From Mycocentrospora acerina (Eukaryota; Ascomycota; Dothideomycetes; Pleosporales), in contig JAKUHH010000040.1 in NCBI GenBank assembly GCA_022701365.1, positions 992,001-1,056,000 of the forward strand: a DNA stretch of 64,000 bases, in the 5' to 3' direction. A program made the translations under genes and the position numbers. The notes under the pieces are model-generated. The model had not been told where the DNA came from and did not search any database. It was given only the letters and a program-made list of their open reading frames with translations. Position 1 is the first letter of the stretch. Each line of letters starts with the position of its first letter. Shown piece by piece: positions 10,407-22,228 of this stretch.

Positions 10407-11631
10407 CTACATGAACTTACTGGCAATGTTCAACAGCCCTCCAATCCCACCAGAGCTGCTGCTACCTCCACCGCCACTTCCAGTGTTACCCTTGAGGTAG
10501 AACTTGAGTGCCATCTGTGCAGCCTGAGAGATGGCGTCCTGCTTTGTCGCTCCGGGATCCTGTAGACTTTGTCAGTCCTATTCTCGGTCTACAAAAATAC
10601 GAACAGGTTGTTACAAAACTTACTGTATTTCCCTGAGCCTTTTGCTTATCGAACAACTGTGCAGCCTGTCCCATAGCTAGTCCAATGAATTGGTTCTGTC
10701 CGCCCTTTGCTTCCTGTCCGCTTCCTCCGTTGAACATCTTCAATGCCTGCATAGCTGCAGCGGCACCAACATTGTTAGAAGAGGCTTGGCCACTTCCGCC
10801 GCCGTTGCCGTCTCCGTAAAAGTTCTGGTGTTGACGGACGGCGTCGTCCTCATCCACATCTTCATCCTTGAGTTTGTCTTTCTTGCCTGAGAGCAGACTA
10901 AGAGCTGTGCCAAACAAGTTGGAGTCCGCGGAGTCACCAGCACTGGATTGCGCATGGGATGCTGCGCCGGAAAAGTCATCTGAGCCACCATGGCCACCTC
11001 CGTATGGGGTTCCAGAAGAGTGCTGACCATCGTGGTTGCCAGAGGGGCGGTCATTAGAGCCGTAGCCAGAGGGACGGTCGTTTCCTCCGTTACCAGAAGG
11101 GCGGTCGTTGCCACCGTATCCACCTTGTTCCTGACGTCTTTCATCTCCTCCATATCCTCCACTTTCTTGACGGCCTCCACTTCCGTATCCGCCCTGCTCC
11201 TGACGTCCACCTCCATTTCCGCCCTGCTCCTGGCGACCACCGCCGTACCCGCCAGACTCCTGACGTCCTCCGCCAGAGCTGCCCTGTTCTTGGCGGCCTC
11301 CTCCATAACCACCTTCTTCTTGGCGACCACCTCCATATCCGCCCTGCTCTTGGCGTCCTCCACCACCTCCATATCCACTTTCTTGGCGGCGTTCATCGCC
11401 GTAGCCTCCCTGTTCCTGACGTCGTTCTCCCTGTTCCTGACGTCGTTCTCCCTGCTCCTGACGTCGCTCTCCCTGATCATCCCTTCTTTCTCCACCTCCA
11501 TAACCGCCTTCTTGACGTCCACCGCTGCCATATCCCTCCTGGCGGCGGTCGTCATCCCGGCCGTAGCCTTCGTTTCGGCGCTCATCGCCGTTTCCGCCCT
11601 GCTGGCCGTAGGAGTCGTTATTGTAGGACAT
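10407..11631 (-). CDS. Gly/Gln/Arg-rich repeat protein with a DUF7721-like C-terminal region
   Basis: Exon 1 is 11631-10624, intron 10623-10560 (GTAAGT to CAG), and exon 2 10559-10407, giving 386 residues. Residues about 5-200 are a low-complexity region of repeated RQEQGGYGGG-type units with ERRQEQG variants, followed by NDRPSGYG repeats. Residues from about 215 on look like a folded domain shared by many fungal proteins: FGTALSLLSGKK, HQNFYG, AAAAMQALKMF, QFIGLAMGQAAQLFDKQ, KQDAISQAAQMALKFYLK. It ends with a Gly/Ser linker and LLNIASKFM. I recall this as the DUF7721 type, but the number is from memory. Function is unknown; a stress-related or condensate-forming role is speculation. No signal peptide or membrane segment is seen. 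Confidence 0.85.
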
Positions 11632-13366
11632 TATGAGCTGTCTAAGCTAGAATTAGCTCGATTGTGCAACAAATGTATCCGTTGTGGATAATTATGTTGC
11701 TCATTTCATGATTTAACATTTGAATGAAGAGGAGCTTACATGAGTTTAATGTTTGCAAGGTGTGTTGGGCTGCGCTCTCGAGAGTCTGTTGTGAAAGCAA
11801 GATGTGGCTAAGTACCCCTCAAAAGCTACCCCTCCAGTGATGACGTATCATCACGATACGCGTCAGCCACTTGACTTTCGATGGGTAAAACAAGGCACTT
11901 GTGCACGTTAATGCATGTTGATGCGAGCCAAAGAGTAGCACAAAGCTACTAATTCTTATTGGTGTGCTTGACAGCTCGGAGCATGTTGCAGCAAAGGTCA
12001 GCTGCAACAGCAAGTTTGGCTCCTCAAAAAGTCACCATCAGGTATATCACGGGCTCCAATTAAATAGGAGAGATGAAGATTTTGCTACTCTGAACGAAAC
12101 CGTGATTGACAATTCGATTGTTCGACAGTGTCGCTCTTGAGGCCATCTAATACATTTGGGTACGACCAGACGAGTGTGTGAGAAATATTGGTTTTTGATT
12201 TTGGTTAAAGTATTTTTGGAACGTTTTAATTAATTGTCTAGTGATAACGGAAAGTATGTATTTTTTGGACTTTTGTTGGCAGTACTTTTTCCTCATTATC
12301 CGAGCCATGCCATTAAGAAGCTTGCTTATCCTGCAACAGACAGGAGTACTCTAATCCCTGGAGACATTAGATCTTTCCAAATCCGAATTTTAGCGTGTAT
12401 GCGCCAGACAGGTCGGACGTGGGGCTTGTGTACTGTGCCACTCGCCTTTTGAGAAAGGGGGTTTGTGCTGGTCAAGCGCTAGTAATTGCAATAAGAAACC
12501 TGAGCTTGTACGACATGACAGGTCACCTCTGGAGTGCTCACATCACGGAGTATTTATACACATGGTGTAATCATGGGGCGGCTACGCCTGCAAAGTACCT
12601 ACTTAGTGTACTACGATATTAGTGGTAAATATTGCATCCATAAAGCTCGACATTCATCTCCCAGCTCGTTCAATAGTTGCGCCTCATTTTTCCTTGGAGG
12701 AATCGACCTCATCCACTTGCCATCCGTTGCATCATTCTACAATTCCATGCACGTCTTTCATTAGCATGGGAAGCATTGAATCGAAAATGTGTTGCAGCAG
12801 AAGCCACCAGACGAACAAACTGTAATCCAAAACAGATGTGTGCATGTCAGACGTGTGGCAAACAGCACTGAATGTAACCCTTTACAAATGCAGGTGTATT
12901 GCACTTGCAGGAACGTCTTGTCAAGCGGGCTGGTGAGACTTGGGATCTAGGGTCATCCGGGGTCATGTTAGTACTGCGCAGGGCGTCGTTTGTAGGAGGA
13001 AGATATTGCTTTTTGTAGTGTCTCGGGCTGAAGTATAAACGTTCTCAATGAAGCCGATTGAAACAGTCGAGTGTTTGCTGAGCGCACGTGCTTTGCTTGG
13101 CGACGTCTGAATCTTTGACGTGATCGGCTGTGGCGCTCCTTGGAACGCTCTTTCGGTTTCCAGTCGCGACTCATCAAAGTCGAGGCGCATTTCTTATTCC
13201 CCACCACAACCTTGCACCTCCCTTTCAACAACCCGCCCAACATCCATCACGCCTCTTCGACTCTGAGAGTCATCTACGCGCAACCGGCCTTACAGGCTCA
13301 TAACACTCGACAGCCATCGTCGTCTTAGCAAACCACAGCGGCGTTTCGCGACCACCAACCGCCATC
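11632..13366. other. Intergenic region between divergent genes
   Basis: This 1.7-kb stretch separates the minus-strand Gly-rich gene from the plus-strand zinc transporter. It should contain both promoters. Short open frames here have no recognisable domain. The last 150 bases before 13367 are pyrimidine-rich, as is usual for fungal leaders. Confidence 0.5.
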
Positions 13367-14982
13367 ATGGGGCTCTCCAAATCGACGCGGATCATGATCC
13401 TGCTGGCAATTGACTCGGCGTTCTTCTTGTTGGAGCTGATTGTGGGATACTCTGTGCACTCTCTGGCTCTCGTTGCCGACTCGTTCCACATGGTAAGCTC
13501 ACCCCGCTGCGCTTCAGCTGTCGCCACTAACTCCCAACTCAGCTCAACGATGTCATTTCTCTCCTTGTTGGACTGTGGGCTGTTAAGGTCGCGAACCAGA
13601 AAACAAACTCGAAAACATACACGTATGGATGGCAACGCGCAGAGACTCTCGGAGCTCTCGTCAACGGCGTGTTCCTTGTCGCGCTCTGCCTCTCCATCTT
13701 CCTTGAAGCTATCCAGCGATTTGTTGAACCTCAAGAAGTCTCCAACCCCAAGCTCGTCCTTATCGTCGGTTCTTTCGGTCTCGCCTCCAACATTCTTGGT
13801 CTCGTGCTCTTCCACGATGTTGGACACAGCCATGGCGGACACTCACATGATCATGACGACCATTCGGCGGCTGAGGAGGGACATGCTCATGGTGTCGAAG
13901 CCCATGACTACGCTCATGCAGACGAGCCTTCTGCGCTAGCCCAAACTCCTGTCAAATCTGCACACACTCACGGACGTCGCAAGTCTGCGTCTGGACTGCG
14001 GGGCAAGCGTCACGCTCACTCGCGATCGCAAGGATATTCTACATTGGACGAAATCTATGTACATCCTTCGTCCTTCAGGAACAGCATTATCGAGTCATCG
14101 CGTATGAACGATGAATCTGAGGCGGATGACGAGGATGACAATGTTGCATCTGACGCTGACGGACCCTCGGAGCAGTCCCCTCTACTCTCCAAGCTCAAGA
14201 GCGCGCACTCGCATGACCACCACCATGTAGCGTCAAACAAGGACAAACACACAGGCCACAAGCACAAGCAACCAAAGGACAAAAAGTCTGGTGGTCATGG
14301 ACACTCGCACGCCGATCTCAATATGCGTGGTGTCTTCCTGCATGTTTTAGGTGATGCTCTGGGCAATGTTGGCGTCATCGCAACCGCACTGTTCATCTGG
14401 CTCACCGACTACTCGTGGAGGTTCTACGCTGATCCCCTAGTCTCACTCATTATCACTGTCATCATTCTCCTTTCTGCGATCCCTCTTTGCAAAGCGGCGT
14501 CGCGCATTTTGCTTCAGGCTGTTCCTGAGAATCTCTCCATTGACGATATCAAAGATGATATTACCGATCTTGAGGGCATCATCTCGTGCCACCACCTTCA
14601 TGTCTGGCAGCTCTCGGACAGCAAGCTCATTGCGTCGCTCCACGTTCAGGTCAACTTTGACTTCAAGGACGAGGGTTCTGCGCGCTACATGGGTCTCGCC
14701 CGCCAGGTTCGCGAGTGCCTTCACGAGTACGGTATTCATTCGTCCACCATTCAGCCCGAGTTCTGCCTCGATGCAACACACGACCATTCGGCTGCTGGTT
14801 CAGATGTGAGTGGTGATGAGGTTGCGCATCACGACGGCCACAGCAGCCAGAGAAGTAAGGATCCTAGTGTGAAGGCAGAGCCCGAGGCGTGTCTTTTGGA
14901 GTGCCCTGATAGCTGTGGGAACGCAAAGCAGTGTTGCGACCCTGGTATCAAAGGCTGCCAAGGCGCCAATGGTTCGTCTTAG
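13367..14982 (+). CDS. Cation diffusion facilitator, vacuolar zinc/cobalt transporter (Zrc1/Cot1 type)
   Basis: Proton-coupled export of Zn2+ or Co2+ from cytosol to vacuole is the family role. Exon 1 is 13367-13492, intron 13493-13542 (branch CACTAAC), and exon 2 13543-14982, giving 521 residues. The metal site is visible as two HxxxD motifs: HMLND at 41-45, created across the splice junction, and HVLGD at 309-313. Six membrane segments are plausible. Between TM4 and TM5 lies a His/Asp-rich cytosolic loop (about 137-300) with GHSHDHDDH-type clusters that can bind zinc. The C-terminal domain begins near PENLSIDDIKDDI, with HHLHVWQLSD and HEYGIHSSTIQPEF. The tail is Cys-rich (CPDSCGNAKQCCD), an additional possible metal site. 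ATG context GCCATCATGG is strong. Confidence 0.94.
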
Positions 14983-16453
14983 AGCTGGTGAAGATTCGGG
15001 CCTTTTCTAGAAATTCTGTTGTACGATATGGATTGTTTTTTTTCCACCGCTCTAGTATCCCGAACGTACATTCTGGCAAGCTTGTTTCTTATGTCTCATG
15101 TTTATCTCTTATTCTTTGAAATTCGGTGGTCTAATACTCTACGCGCACTGTAAGCTCGAGTTTATCGAAATACTGTTTCGACGGAGGTCAATCTCATGTT
15201 CAGATGCGGGACATATGGTACTAGAAAACGTCTCAAATAGGGCGATAGAACATGATTAATATATCCACAATGTTTGGTATGGTCAACGCATGTGTCATGT
15301 ACCATGTTTCTTCCATCGGAGCCGGGCGCTTTTCCAAATGTTACTTCGTAATAGAATTGATGTTCCTGATATAGTCCTCCTTCTAGAAGGCGGGTCTGCT
15401 AGGATAAAGCTTGGGTGTGGGTATGGCGCTCGGCAAAAAGCTTGGGGGTGGCATGTTCAGCGTAACCTAGCAGTGGATGTCCAGTTTGCAGGACTAGCAT
15501 TCGCTTCCATTAAGTCGGTCCTTGCCCCCGGGATTGTTCCCCATCACACCAATCCTACAGTCAAAATCACCTCTCTCTAGCCGTTGCTGCAGTCGGTTAC
15601 TCTACACTAGTAGTAAATCTTATTTCCAGCTCCAATAAGGGTCATGATGGGTTAGCGTGTGGCGAGAAGAGGCTAGAATGGGCCCCACATCTCCCGCAAG
15701 ATGACCGACAGACTTAGCCTGTGTAAAACGGGCGAGAAATATGGCACAGGGGCACGAGCGATCCCTGAGCCGAGGTGTTGAGACAAGAAAATCCAACATC
15801 GGCCACTTGCATCGCCGTCTACAAACTCTGCTCTCAGGCGACCGAGACACTTGCCACACGAAATAAGCAACACAAATTTATTTCCAGAGTATGGGGATTA
15901 GCTAGAGGCAAAGTGGCGAATGCACTTTGGTTCGTTATTGAGGTGACTCCATACGCTCTCCCCACCACGGAACCGACCGAATCACACGATGCAAACTTCA
16001 TCCCGGTACATCGGTATGCCGATAAGTTGCACATCACAACCTTCTTGAATTCATGCACGTAAGATCGTCTGTTGAAGCACCTCAATCCGGCAGGTGGTTT
16101 GCAGGCGGAAACCCTCGGGAATGTTATTGGCATTGGTTATGGCCTGCCTAAGGCGCCAAGCGAATGCTTCGACAGACTTTGGAGCGGAGGGTTGTACGCA
16201 TGCGGTTAAAGGTTACGCTATCAAAACGTTACATCGGACATGGCAAATGCTTGGTCAATGCTTGGTCGGTTCCCATTCTGAACGTCGTGGAACGTGTGAG
16301 TGGAGAGACCAGAAGGTGGAGAAAAGAGTGTCATGGTTAAAATGGTGGACAGTCCCGCTTGCTGGAACTCAGGTGCCTGCATTATTCACATTCTCTTTGA
16401 TCTGAATTCGACTTGTTCGTGACGGGTTGCGATCTGACTTTGTTCCAACCAAA
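14983..16453. other. Intergenic region
   Basis: No supported gene in about 1.5 kb. Open frames of 60-103 codons exist on both strands but show no conserved motif. The final few hundred bases are the likely promoter and leader of the peptide transporter gene. Confidence 0.5.
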
Positions 16454-18383
16454 ATGGCGACCGCTCAGGAACAGCCGCAATACACTGAGTATGTCAACTG
16501 ATATTCAGTGGTTTGACATCTTATGACTAACCTATCGTTAGGGCACAGCATTTGCAGCAGCTGCAAGGCGAGACAGAACACAAGCCACATTATGATGCTT
16601 CGTTAGGGAACAACAACTTCGGCACTAATGTCTCGCCTCTCAACGAGAAGGAGGTTTTGAACCACGATGAATCTGCTTTCTCGGATATACACAACCCAGA
16701 TATAGATGATGGTATGGGCGGCGTCCGCCCAACTGCAGAAGAGCTACGCACGCTGCGCAAAGTTGGCGAGCCACTGCCAAAGTCCGCCTTCTTGGTTGCC
16801 ATTGTTGAGTTGTGCGAGCGATTCACTTACTACGGTGCCTCCGGTATTTTCCAAAACTACATCCAGCTTCCTCTTGATGGAAGCCAGGGACGTGGTGCCC
16901 TCGGTATGGGCCATCAGGGAGCTACTGGACTGTCAACATTTTTCCAATTTTGGTGCTATGGTAAGACCTCCCATGTTCAGGTTACTTACAGCAATCACTG
17001 ACAACGATAGTCACTCCAATTCTTGGTGCCATCATCGCTGATCAGTACTTGGGCAAGTACAATACCATCCTCATTTTCTGCGGTGTCTACATGGTTGGTC
17101 TGCTCATCTTGACCTGCACATCCATCCCCGGCGCTCTCGCGCATGGCACTGGTCTTGGTGGCTTTGTTGCTGCTCTCATCGTCATTGGCCTCGGAACTGG
17201 TGGTATCAAATCGAATGTCGCTCCCCTTATTGCCGACCAGTATAAGCGACGACAAATGGTCATTGGCACTGATGAGAAGACTGGTGAGAGAGTTATCATT
17301 GACCCTGCCATCACAATCCAGAGGATCTACATGATCTTTTACTGGTGCATCAATATCGGTTCTCTTTCCCTCCTCGCTACTCCTTACATGGAACGCGATG
17401 TTGGTTTCTGGTCTGCATATCTGATGTGTCTTTGCGTCTTCCTCGTTGGTACTCTTGTCCTTGTTCTCGGCCGCAAAGTTTACGTTGTACGCCCTCCACA
17501 AGGATCTGTCATCACAGACGCTTTCCGCGTCATCTGGATGATGATCAAGAACCGCAACATGAACGGTCCCAAGCCTTCATTCCAAGCTGGCCTCGGAAAA
17601 AACTCCAACCTCAACTGGGACGACCATTTCGTCGAGGAGGTCAAGCGAGCCCTCATTGCCTGCCAGGTCTTCTGCTTCTACCCCATCTACTGGGTTGTCT
17701 ACGGCAACTTTTCAAACAACTTCGTCACACAAGCCGGCCAGATGGCTGGACATGGTATCCCTAACGATCTCATGCAAAACTTTGATTCCATCTCCATCAT
17801 CGTCTTCCTACCAATTATGGACCGAATTGTATTCCCCCTGCTGCGAAAGTGGAAAATTCCCTTCCCACCCATCAACCGTATCACAGCTGGTTTCTGGATC
17901 GGTTCCCTAGCCATGGTTTACGCAGCTGTAATTCAACATTCCATTTACCAGACTGGACCTTGCTTCGGTAAGCCGAAATGCGAAGCCAGCAAAATCAACG
18001 GCGTTGCGCAAGGCAACAACATTCACATTGCTACACAAACCGGTGCATACATGCTCATCGGTATTTCAGAGATTTTCGCCTCCGTCACCGGTCTCGAGTA
18101 CGCATATACAAAGGCCCCACCCAGCATGAAATCATTCGTCCAGGCCATTTACCTGCTTACCAATGCCTTTGGATCTGCTATCTCGGAGGCGTTGAACCCA
18201 CTGCTGTATGACCCCGCGATTCAGTGGATGTTTGTCGGTCTTGCTGTGGCCAGTTTCTTGGCTGGATGTGCGATCTGGATATTGTTCCACCACTTGAATG
18301 ACCAAGAGGATAGCTTGAATTCTTTGGACGTGGATGTTGACAAGGATATTGCTATACGATCGAACAGCGTGGCAAAAGTGTAA
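16454..18383 (+). CDS. Proton-coupled di/tripeptide transporter, PTR2/POT family
   Basis: Imports small peptides with protons across the plasma membrane. Exons are 16454-16488, 16542-16960 and 17011-18383, giving 608 residues, normal for fungal PTR2. The first exon is tiny (MATAQEQPQYTE). Family signatures are clear: ExxERFTYYG near residue 100, GAIIADQYLGKYNTI, the FYWCINIGSL signature near residue 265, and YAYTKAPPSMKSFVQA before the last helices. About 12 membrane segments are visible. Both tails are hydrophilic, and the acidic C-terminus ends DVDKDIAIRSNSVAKV. Introns 1 and 2 are 53 and 50 nt with CTAAC or CTGAC branch sequences. Confidence 0.95.
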
Positions 18384-19006
18384 TTGAGTAGAAGGTTTAA
18401 TGTGAGACGATAGAGTTTTGATGACAAAATGTATGTCTAGAGTTTAGATACCCGAATGATCCGTACCAAATGACTACACGAGACTTATTCCAACTTTACC
18501 TTTTCTATCATGAGTAATCTGAATTGTTGCACTAGAAACTTCATATTATTTTGGTGTTCAAGCAATGGTCTACTGACAGTTATCGCCATTCAAGGAACTA
18601 TACTTGAATGCCACTTTTGGCCACTTGTTAATAGCTTCTTGACAACGTACAACTAAAAAGCCTCGTGTCTTACTTTCAAAGCGCTCTATGGCAGAATTGC
18701 TGTTCGATTATTTGCACAATCGGAGATTGCGAAGATTTAACTTGAAATTTGTTAGTGTTGTAGCATGACAATCGAGAGTGAATATTTTGTTGACGAGAGA
18801 TAAAAAATCAACCAAAGGATAGACTAATTTACTCACCCAGATATGAATCACTTCTACTCATTGGGTTCTCTTCTCAGTGATCTTGATTTTTAATTGATCT
18901 ACATGATATGCAACTAACCAGTGCTGGTATCTAAAACTGAAACTCTCAAGACCCATAAACGTGGAAGTCAGTTTAATAATTAACATCTTCCATTCAAGAA
19001 ATGCTG
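18384..19006. other. Convergent intergenic region
   Basis: Moderately AT-rich 3' flanks of the peptide transporter (plus) and RTA1-like gene (minus). No gene or clear repeat is seen. Confidence 0.5.
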
Positions 19007-19881
19007 TCAAACTTGGATGCTCTCAGACTGGAGCTTCTCAGGAGTGATCCAAGTAGGATACCAAAGGTAATAGACAACCATGACGCAAAACATGAGCAAA
19101 GAGTCGAATAGGTACAAAGGCCATTCGTGCTTCAATAAGTATCCGTCGTTGCCCATAGCGTATTCTGCAACACGAAAGATTGATCGAATCATAATCAACG
19201 CGCTGACAACGTAAAGCATACGCATGCTCTTTTGCCAAGGAACGGCGGAGGTGTAAGACTCTGGAGTGGGTCGACTTCTGATCCTCTTCTGAAAGACAAT
19301 AGCTGTGATTGCAAAGAGTCCAAACATGATGATTTGAATCATGAGGCCAGCGATTACGATGCCTTCGCCCATCTTCGCATTCTTTCCAGTGACCATTAAG
19401 CCTGCTGCGCCGCCCTGGACCAGAAAAGAGAGTACATCTCCAGTAACAAATGTCTTTGTAAGTTTTTGTGGCTTGATGAGAGAGAGTGTGTCTGCTCGGA
19501 TTCCCCGAATGATTCGGCTGAGACACATGTAGATTGATGCTGCGAAGAGGGCGGGCCCCAACAAGATGTAGACGTTTTGTACGGCGTATGGCATGATCTT
19601 CCCAGTCTTGTTATGCGCTGAGGCTCGGGCACAATAACCGGCAAACTCAACTTCGAATTTTGGGTTAGTTTAATAAATCTAATTTTCTTCTTTATAAGAC
19701 AGGTCTTACAGAAACCCCCGATGGCAAACGGGATGCAGAACCAGGTTTTGGTCTTGAACATGCGCCATGTAATCATAGCGGTCATGACAAGGAATAACAG
19801 GATAAATATGACGGCCGCTGCTATTGAAGGTATATACTTCCAAAGATAGTAACCTCCTTTTGTTGGCTCCAACTTAGCCAT
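19007..19881 (-). CDS. RTA1-like seven-transmembrane protein (lipid-translocating exporter family)
   Basis: Members (Rta1, Rsb1, Pug1 in yeast) are fungal plasma-membrane proteins linked to resistance to 7-aminocholesterol, sphingoid-base export and haem/porphyrin handling. Exon 1 is 19881-19710, intron 19709-19651, and exon 2 19650-19007, giving 271 residues with seven hydrophobic helices. The splice restores the family block GGFFEFAGYCAR. Further conserved sequence: LLGPALFAASIYMCLSRII, FVTGDVLSFLVQGGAAGL, RSIFRVAEYAMG with the following EWPLYLFDSLLM, and the short tail after the YPTW motif. The start at 19881 (MAKLEPTKGGYYLWKYIPS) fits the usual extracellular N-terminus. It is divergent from a Zn2Cys6 regulator (518 bp between starts), a possible regulator-target pair. 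The true substrate is unknown. Confidence 0.93.
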
Positions 19882-20399
19882 GTTGGAAAAGAATGAACGG
19901 TATTGAATGAAATATTGTGAAGATGCGATGAATCAAGTCTATAGAGACTGTACTTTCCGACTTGCAGCAGAGTCATAATATACCAACCAAAATTTCGAAG
20001 ACTCGTATTCGTCATGCTGGTAGATGCAGAATGGATTCAAAATGATAAGGTAAGCTGGAACAATCCGCAGGAAGCGAGAAAATTCAGGAGTAGCTTATAG
20101 ACTTTGAGAAACTGAAACGCGGGTGCGGTAATGATGTAAGCAGGCAAATACGACGTATTTGAGAACGGTTGAAATAAGCTAGGCATTGCATAGTTTGCCG
20201 TGTTTAATAGCTTACTTGGCGGAACGATGCGATAGGTACGTTGAACAACTCGTGGCACACATCACGACTCAGGGTCATCACAGCCCGTATTAGGTCAGCG
20301 CATTAGGTCAACAGATTCCCGTCGCATTCGTTCCCATCGTAAACAGTTTCAGACTCCGTACTTCTAAGTAATCGTATTACTTCTCTGCTTTATCTCAAC
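19882..20399. promoter_or_regulatory. Shared divergent promoter region of RTA1-like and Zn2Cys6 genes
   Basis: The 518 bp between two divergent start codons must carry both promoters. No specific operator was recognised, although CGG-containing words occur that a Zn2Cys6 factor could use. Confidence 0.5.
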
Positions 20400-21747
20400 A
20401 TGTCGTCACGGCCTGGAAGGTCGTCGTCGTCCCATCGTAGGACGCACAAAAAATCGAGATTAGGATGCGACGAATGTAAACGTCGGCACGTCAAGGTATT
20501 CAACCACTTTTCCAACTCGGTGCAATTTTTGACAAAAATTGTTGCAATAGTGCGATGAAATCCGCCCTAGTTGTACGAATTGCTCGTCGGCATGTCGCAT
20601 TTGTGTATATCAGATCCGGCCCCCTTCCATCCCATCCATGTTGCTATCGGTACCTGATACGCCGTCGTCGGTATCTGATACGCCATCATCAGTATCTGAT
20701 GCAAATTCACCAAGCTCTGTGCACACTGTTGCAGAGTTGTTGACGCCGATATCGATACCGTTCTCTGAGGCCCCGTCAATTGTGTCAACGTATCACATGC
20801 AAGACGATGTCTTGAATCCTCCTGTTAACATGCGACACATGGAGTTGTTCAGCCATTTTGTCTTCGAAACCGGGCCAAGCCTCAATGAAGATAAATCATT
20901 TAATCATGAGCACCTGGCGTTAATGATGCCTGCTATTCTCTCTGCCCCATGGCTCATGCACCAGGTACTAGCGTTCACTGCACTACATTTGAGTCTAACA
21001 AGACCCGAAGAAGCAAAGAAATACCGCAAGGAGGCTACGAATTTACAAGTAAAGGCTCTTTCTCTATCTAGAGATGACGTCCGAAGGATTTCGAGTGAAA
21101 ACTGCGAGGCCATGTTAGTTTTTGCCAGTCTTCTTGGTCTTCATTCTCTTGCAGAAGCAGTAGCAGCCTCTGAGATCGATTCAGATGGCTTTCTCGATAG
21201 ATTCATCACTTATTTGAATCTTCACCGAGGTGTGCGTGCAGTCACCCAGCAAGCATGGGAACATCTTAAGCAACGCAACGTTTCCACATTATTGGATAAT
21301 GCAGTACATTCTTTAGATGCTACCAAAATGCGAACCCAAGGGCAGGCCACGATTGTTGCCGATCATCTTTCCGGTTTACTCGATCAAGCAGATATGAATC
21401 CAGAATCTGATGCAGCTTGTCGCGACGCTGTATCTAATTTGCAGCTCATTTATCAATCTGAGTCGTTGAAGGGGCAAGGTTCTGAAGAAGAGCAGCGGCA
21501 AGCGAGTGGTCTAATATGGGCCTGGCCAATTCTCTTATCAGGTAATTTCACTGACTTGTTGTTGAAACGTCGCACTGAGGCTCTCATCATCCTTTGTTAC
21601 TATGCTGTATTGCTTCACCAACATCGTTGCTCGTGGTTCGTGGGAAACGCAGGTCAGATGCTCATCGAAGCCATCACAAGATTTTTAGGCACCTACTGGA
21701 AAAACTGGCTAGATTGGCCTAATCAGATGGTTGATGATTCTGCTTGA
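20400..21747 (+). CDS. Zn2Cys6 transcription factor with fungal-specific domain (Upc2-like class)
   Basis: Exon 1 is 20400-20495, intron 20496-20550, and exon 2 20551-21747, giving 430 residues. The binuclear zinc cluster has cysteines at 23, 26, 33, 40, 43 and 50 with spacing C2C6C6C2C6C. The intron falls directly before the third cysteine. A basic Ser/Arg/Lys-rich stretch (3-20) precedes the cluster. Next comes a Ser/Thr/Asp-rich linker with a repeated SVSDTPSS-type unit (about 55-75). The middle domain starts near MELFSHFVFETGPSL and continues with MPAILSAPWLMHQVLAFTALHLS, typical of the sterol-regulator-like class. Nuclear DNA-binding regulator; its targets are unknown. The divergent RTA1-like gene is a candidate target. 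Confidence 0.92.
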
Positions 21748-22228
21748 TAACAAGATGAAGCTGTGGATTTCGAAGGTATGCGAGTAAATCAAGTATTCTT
21801 AAATTTAAAATTAGGATGATGGGGAGTTTTGTCATATGAATTAGGGATCAACGAATTCATATTTCACTGATACACACGCTCTTTTGAGAATACGCAGTGA
21901 CCATGTTATTGTCTGAGAGAATAGTGTTATTTTCGTTCTAGCGAACACGGCGGTTAGAAATGTTCGTGATACCTCTGAAAAGTCCAAGCGTGACAGGGAA
22001 CAGCTGTACAAATGCGTATCGAAGATACGCTTAGCTAATTAATTGTTTGAAGAAGATTACTATGCGCAAGCATGACTTATACGCTTCTCAAAGCTATGAA
22101 GACTTGAAGTCATGACCTTCTGAATTGATATAAGTACAAAAAGGACGGCTGCCCATATTCAAATTTGACATCCTCCCAACGGATAACGAACAGACCCCAA
22201 GCTACTATCTTTACTTGCTCCCTAACTC
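21748..22228. other. Intergenic region
   Basis: No gene is seen. It probably contains the promoter of the downstream esterase gene. If that gene has an undetected leader exon with a signal peptide, it would lie here. Confidence 0.4.

Noticed and set aside
10990..11691. A 233-codon plus-strand Ser/Thr/Ala/Leu-rich frame
   Set aside because: Antisense reading of the Gly-rich repeat gene; the hydrophobic composition comes from the repeat.
15290..16405. Several 60-100-codon open frames between the zinc and peptide transporters
   Set aside because: No conserved motif, overlapping frames on both strands and no consistent coding pattern.
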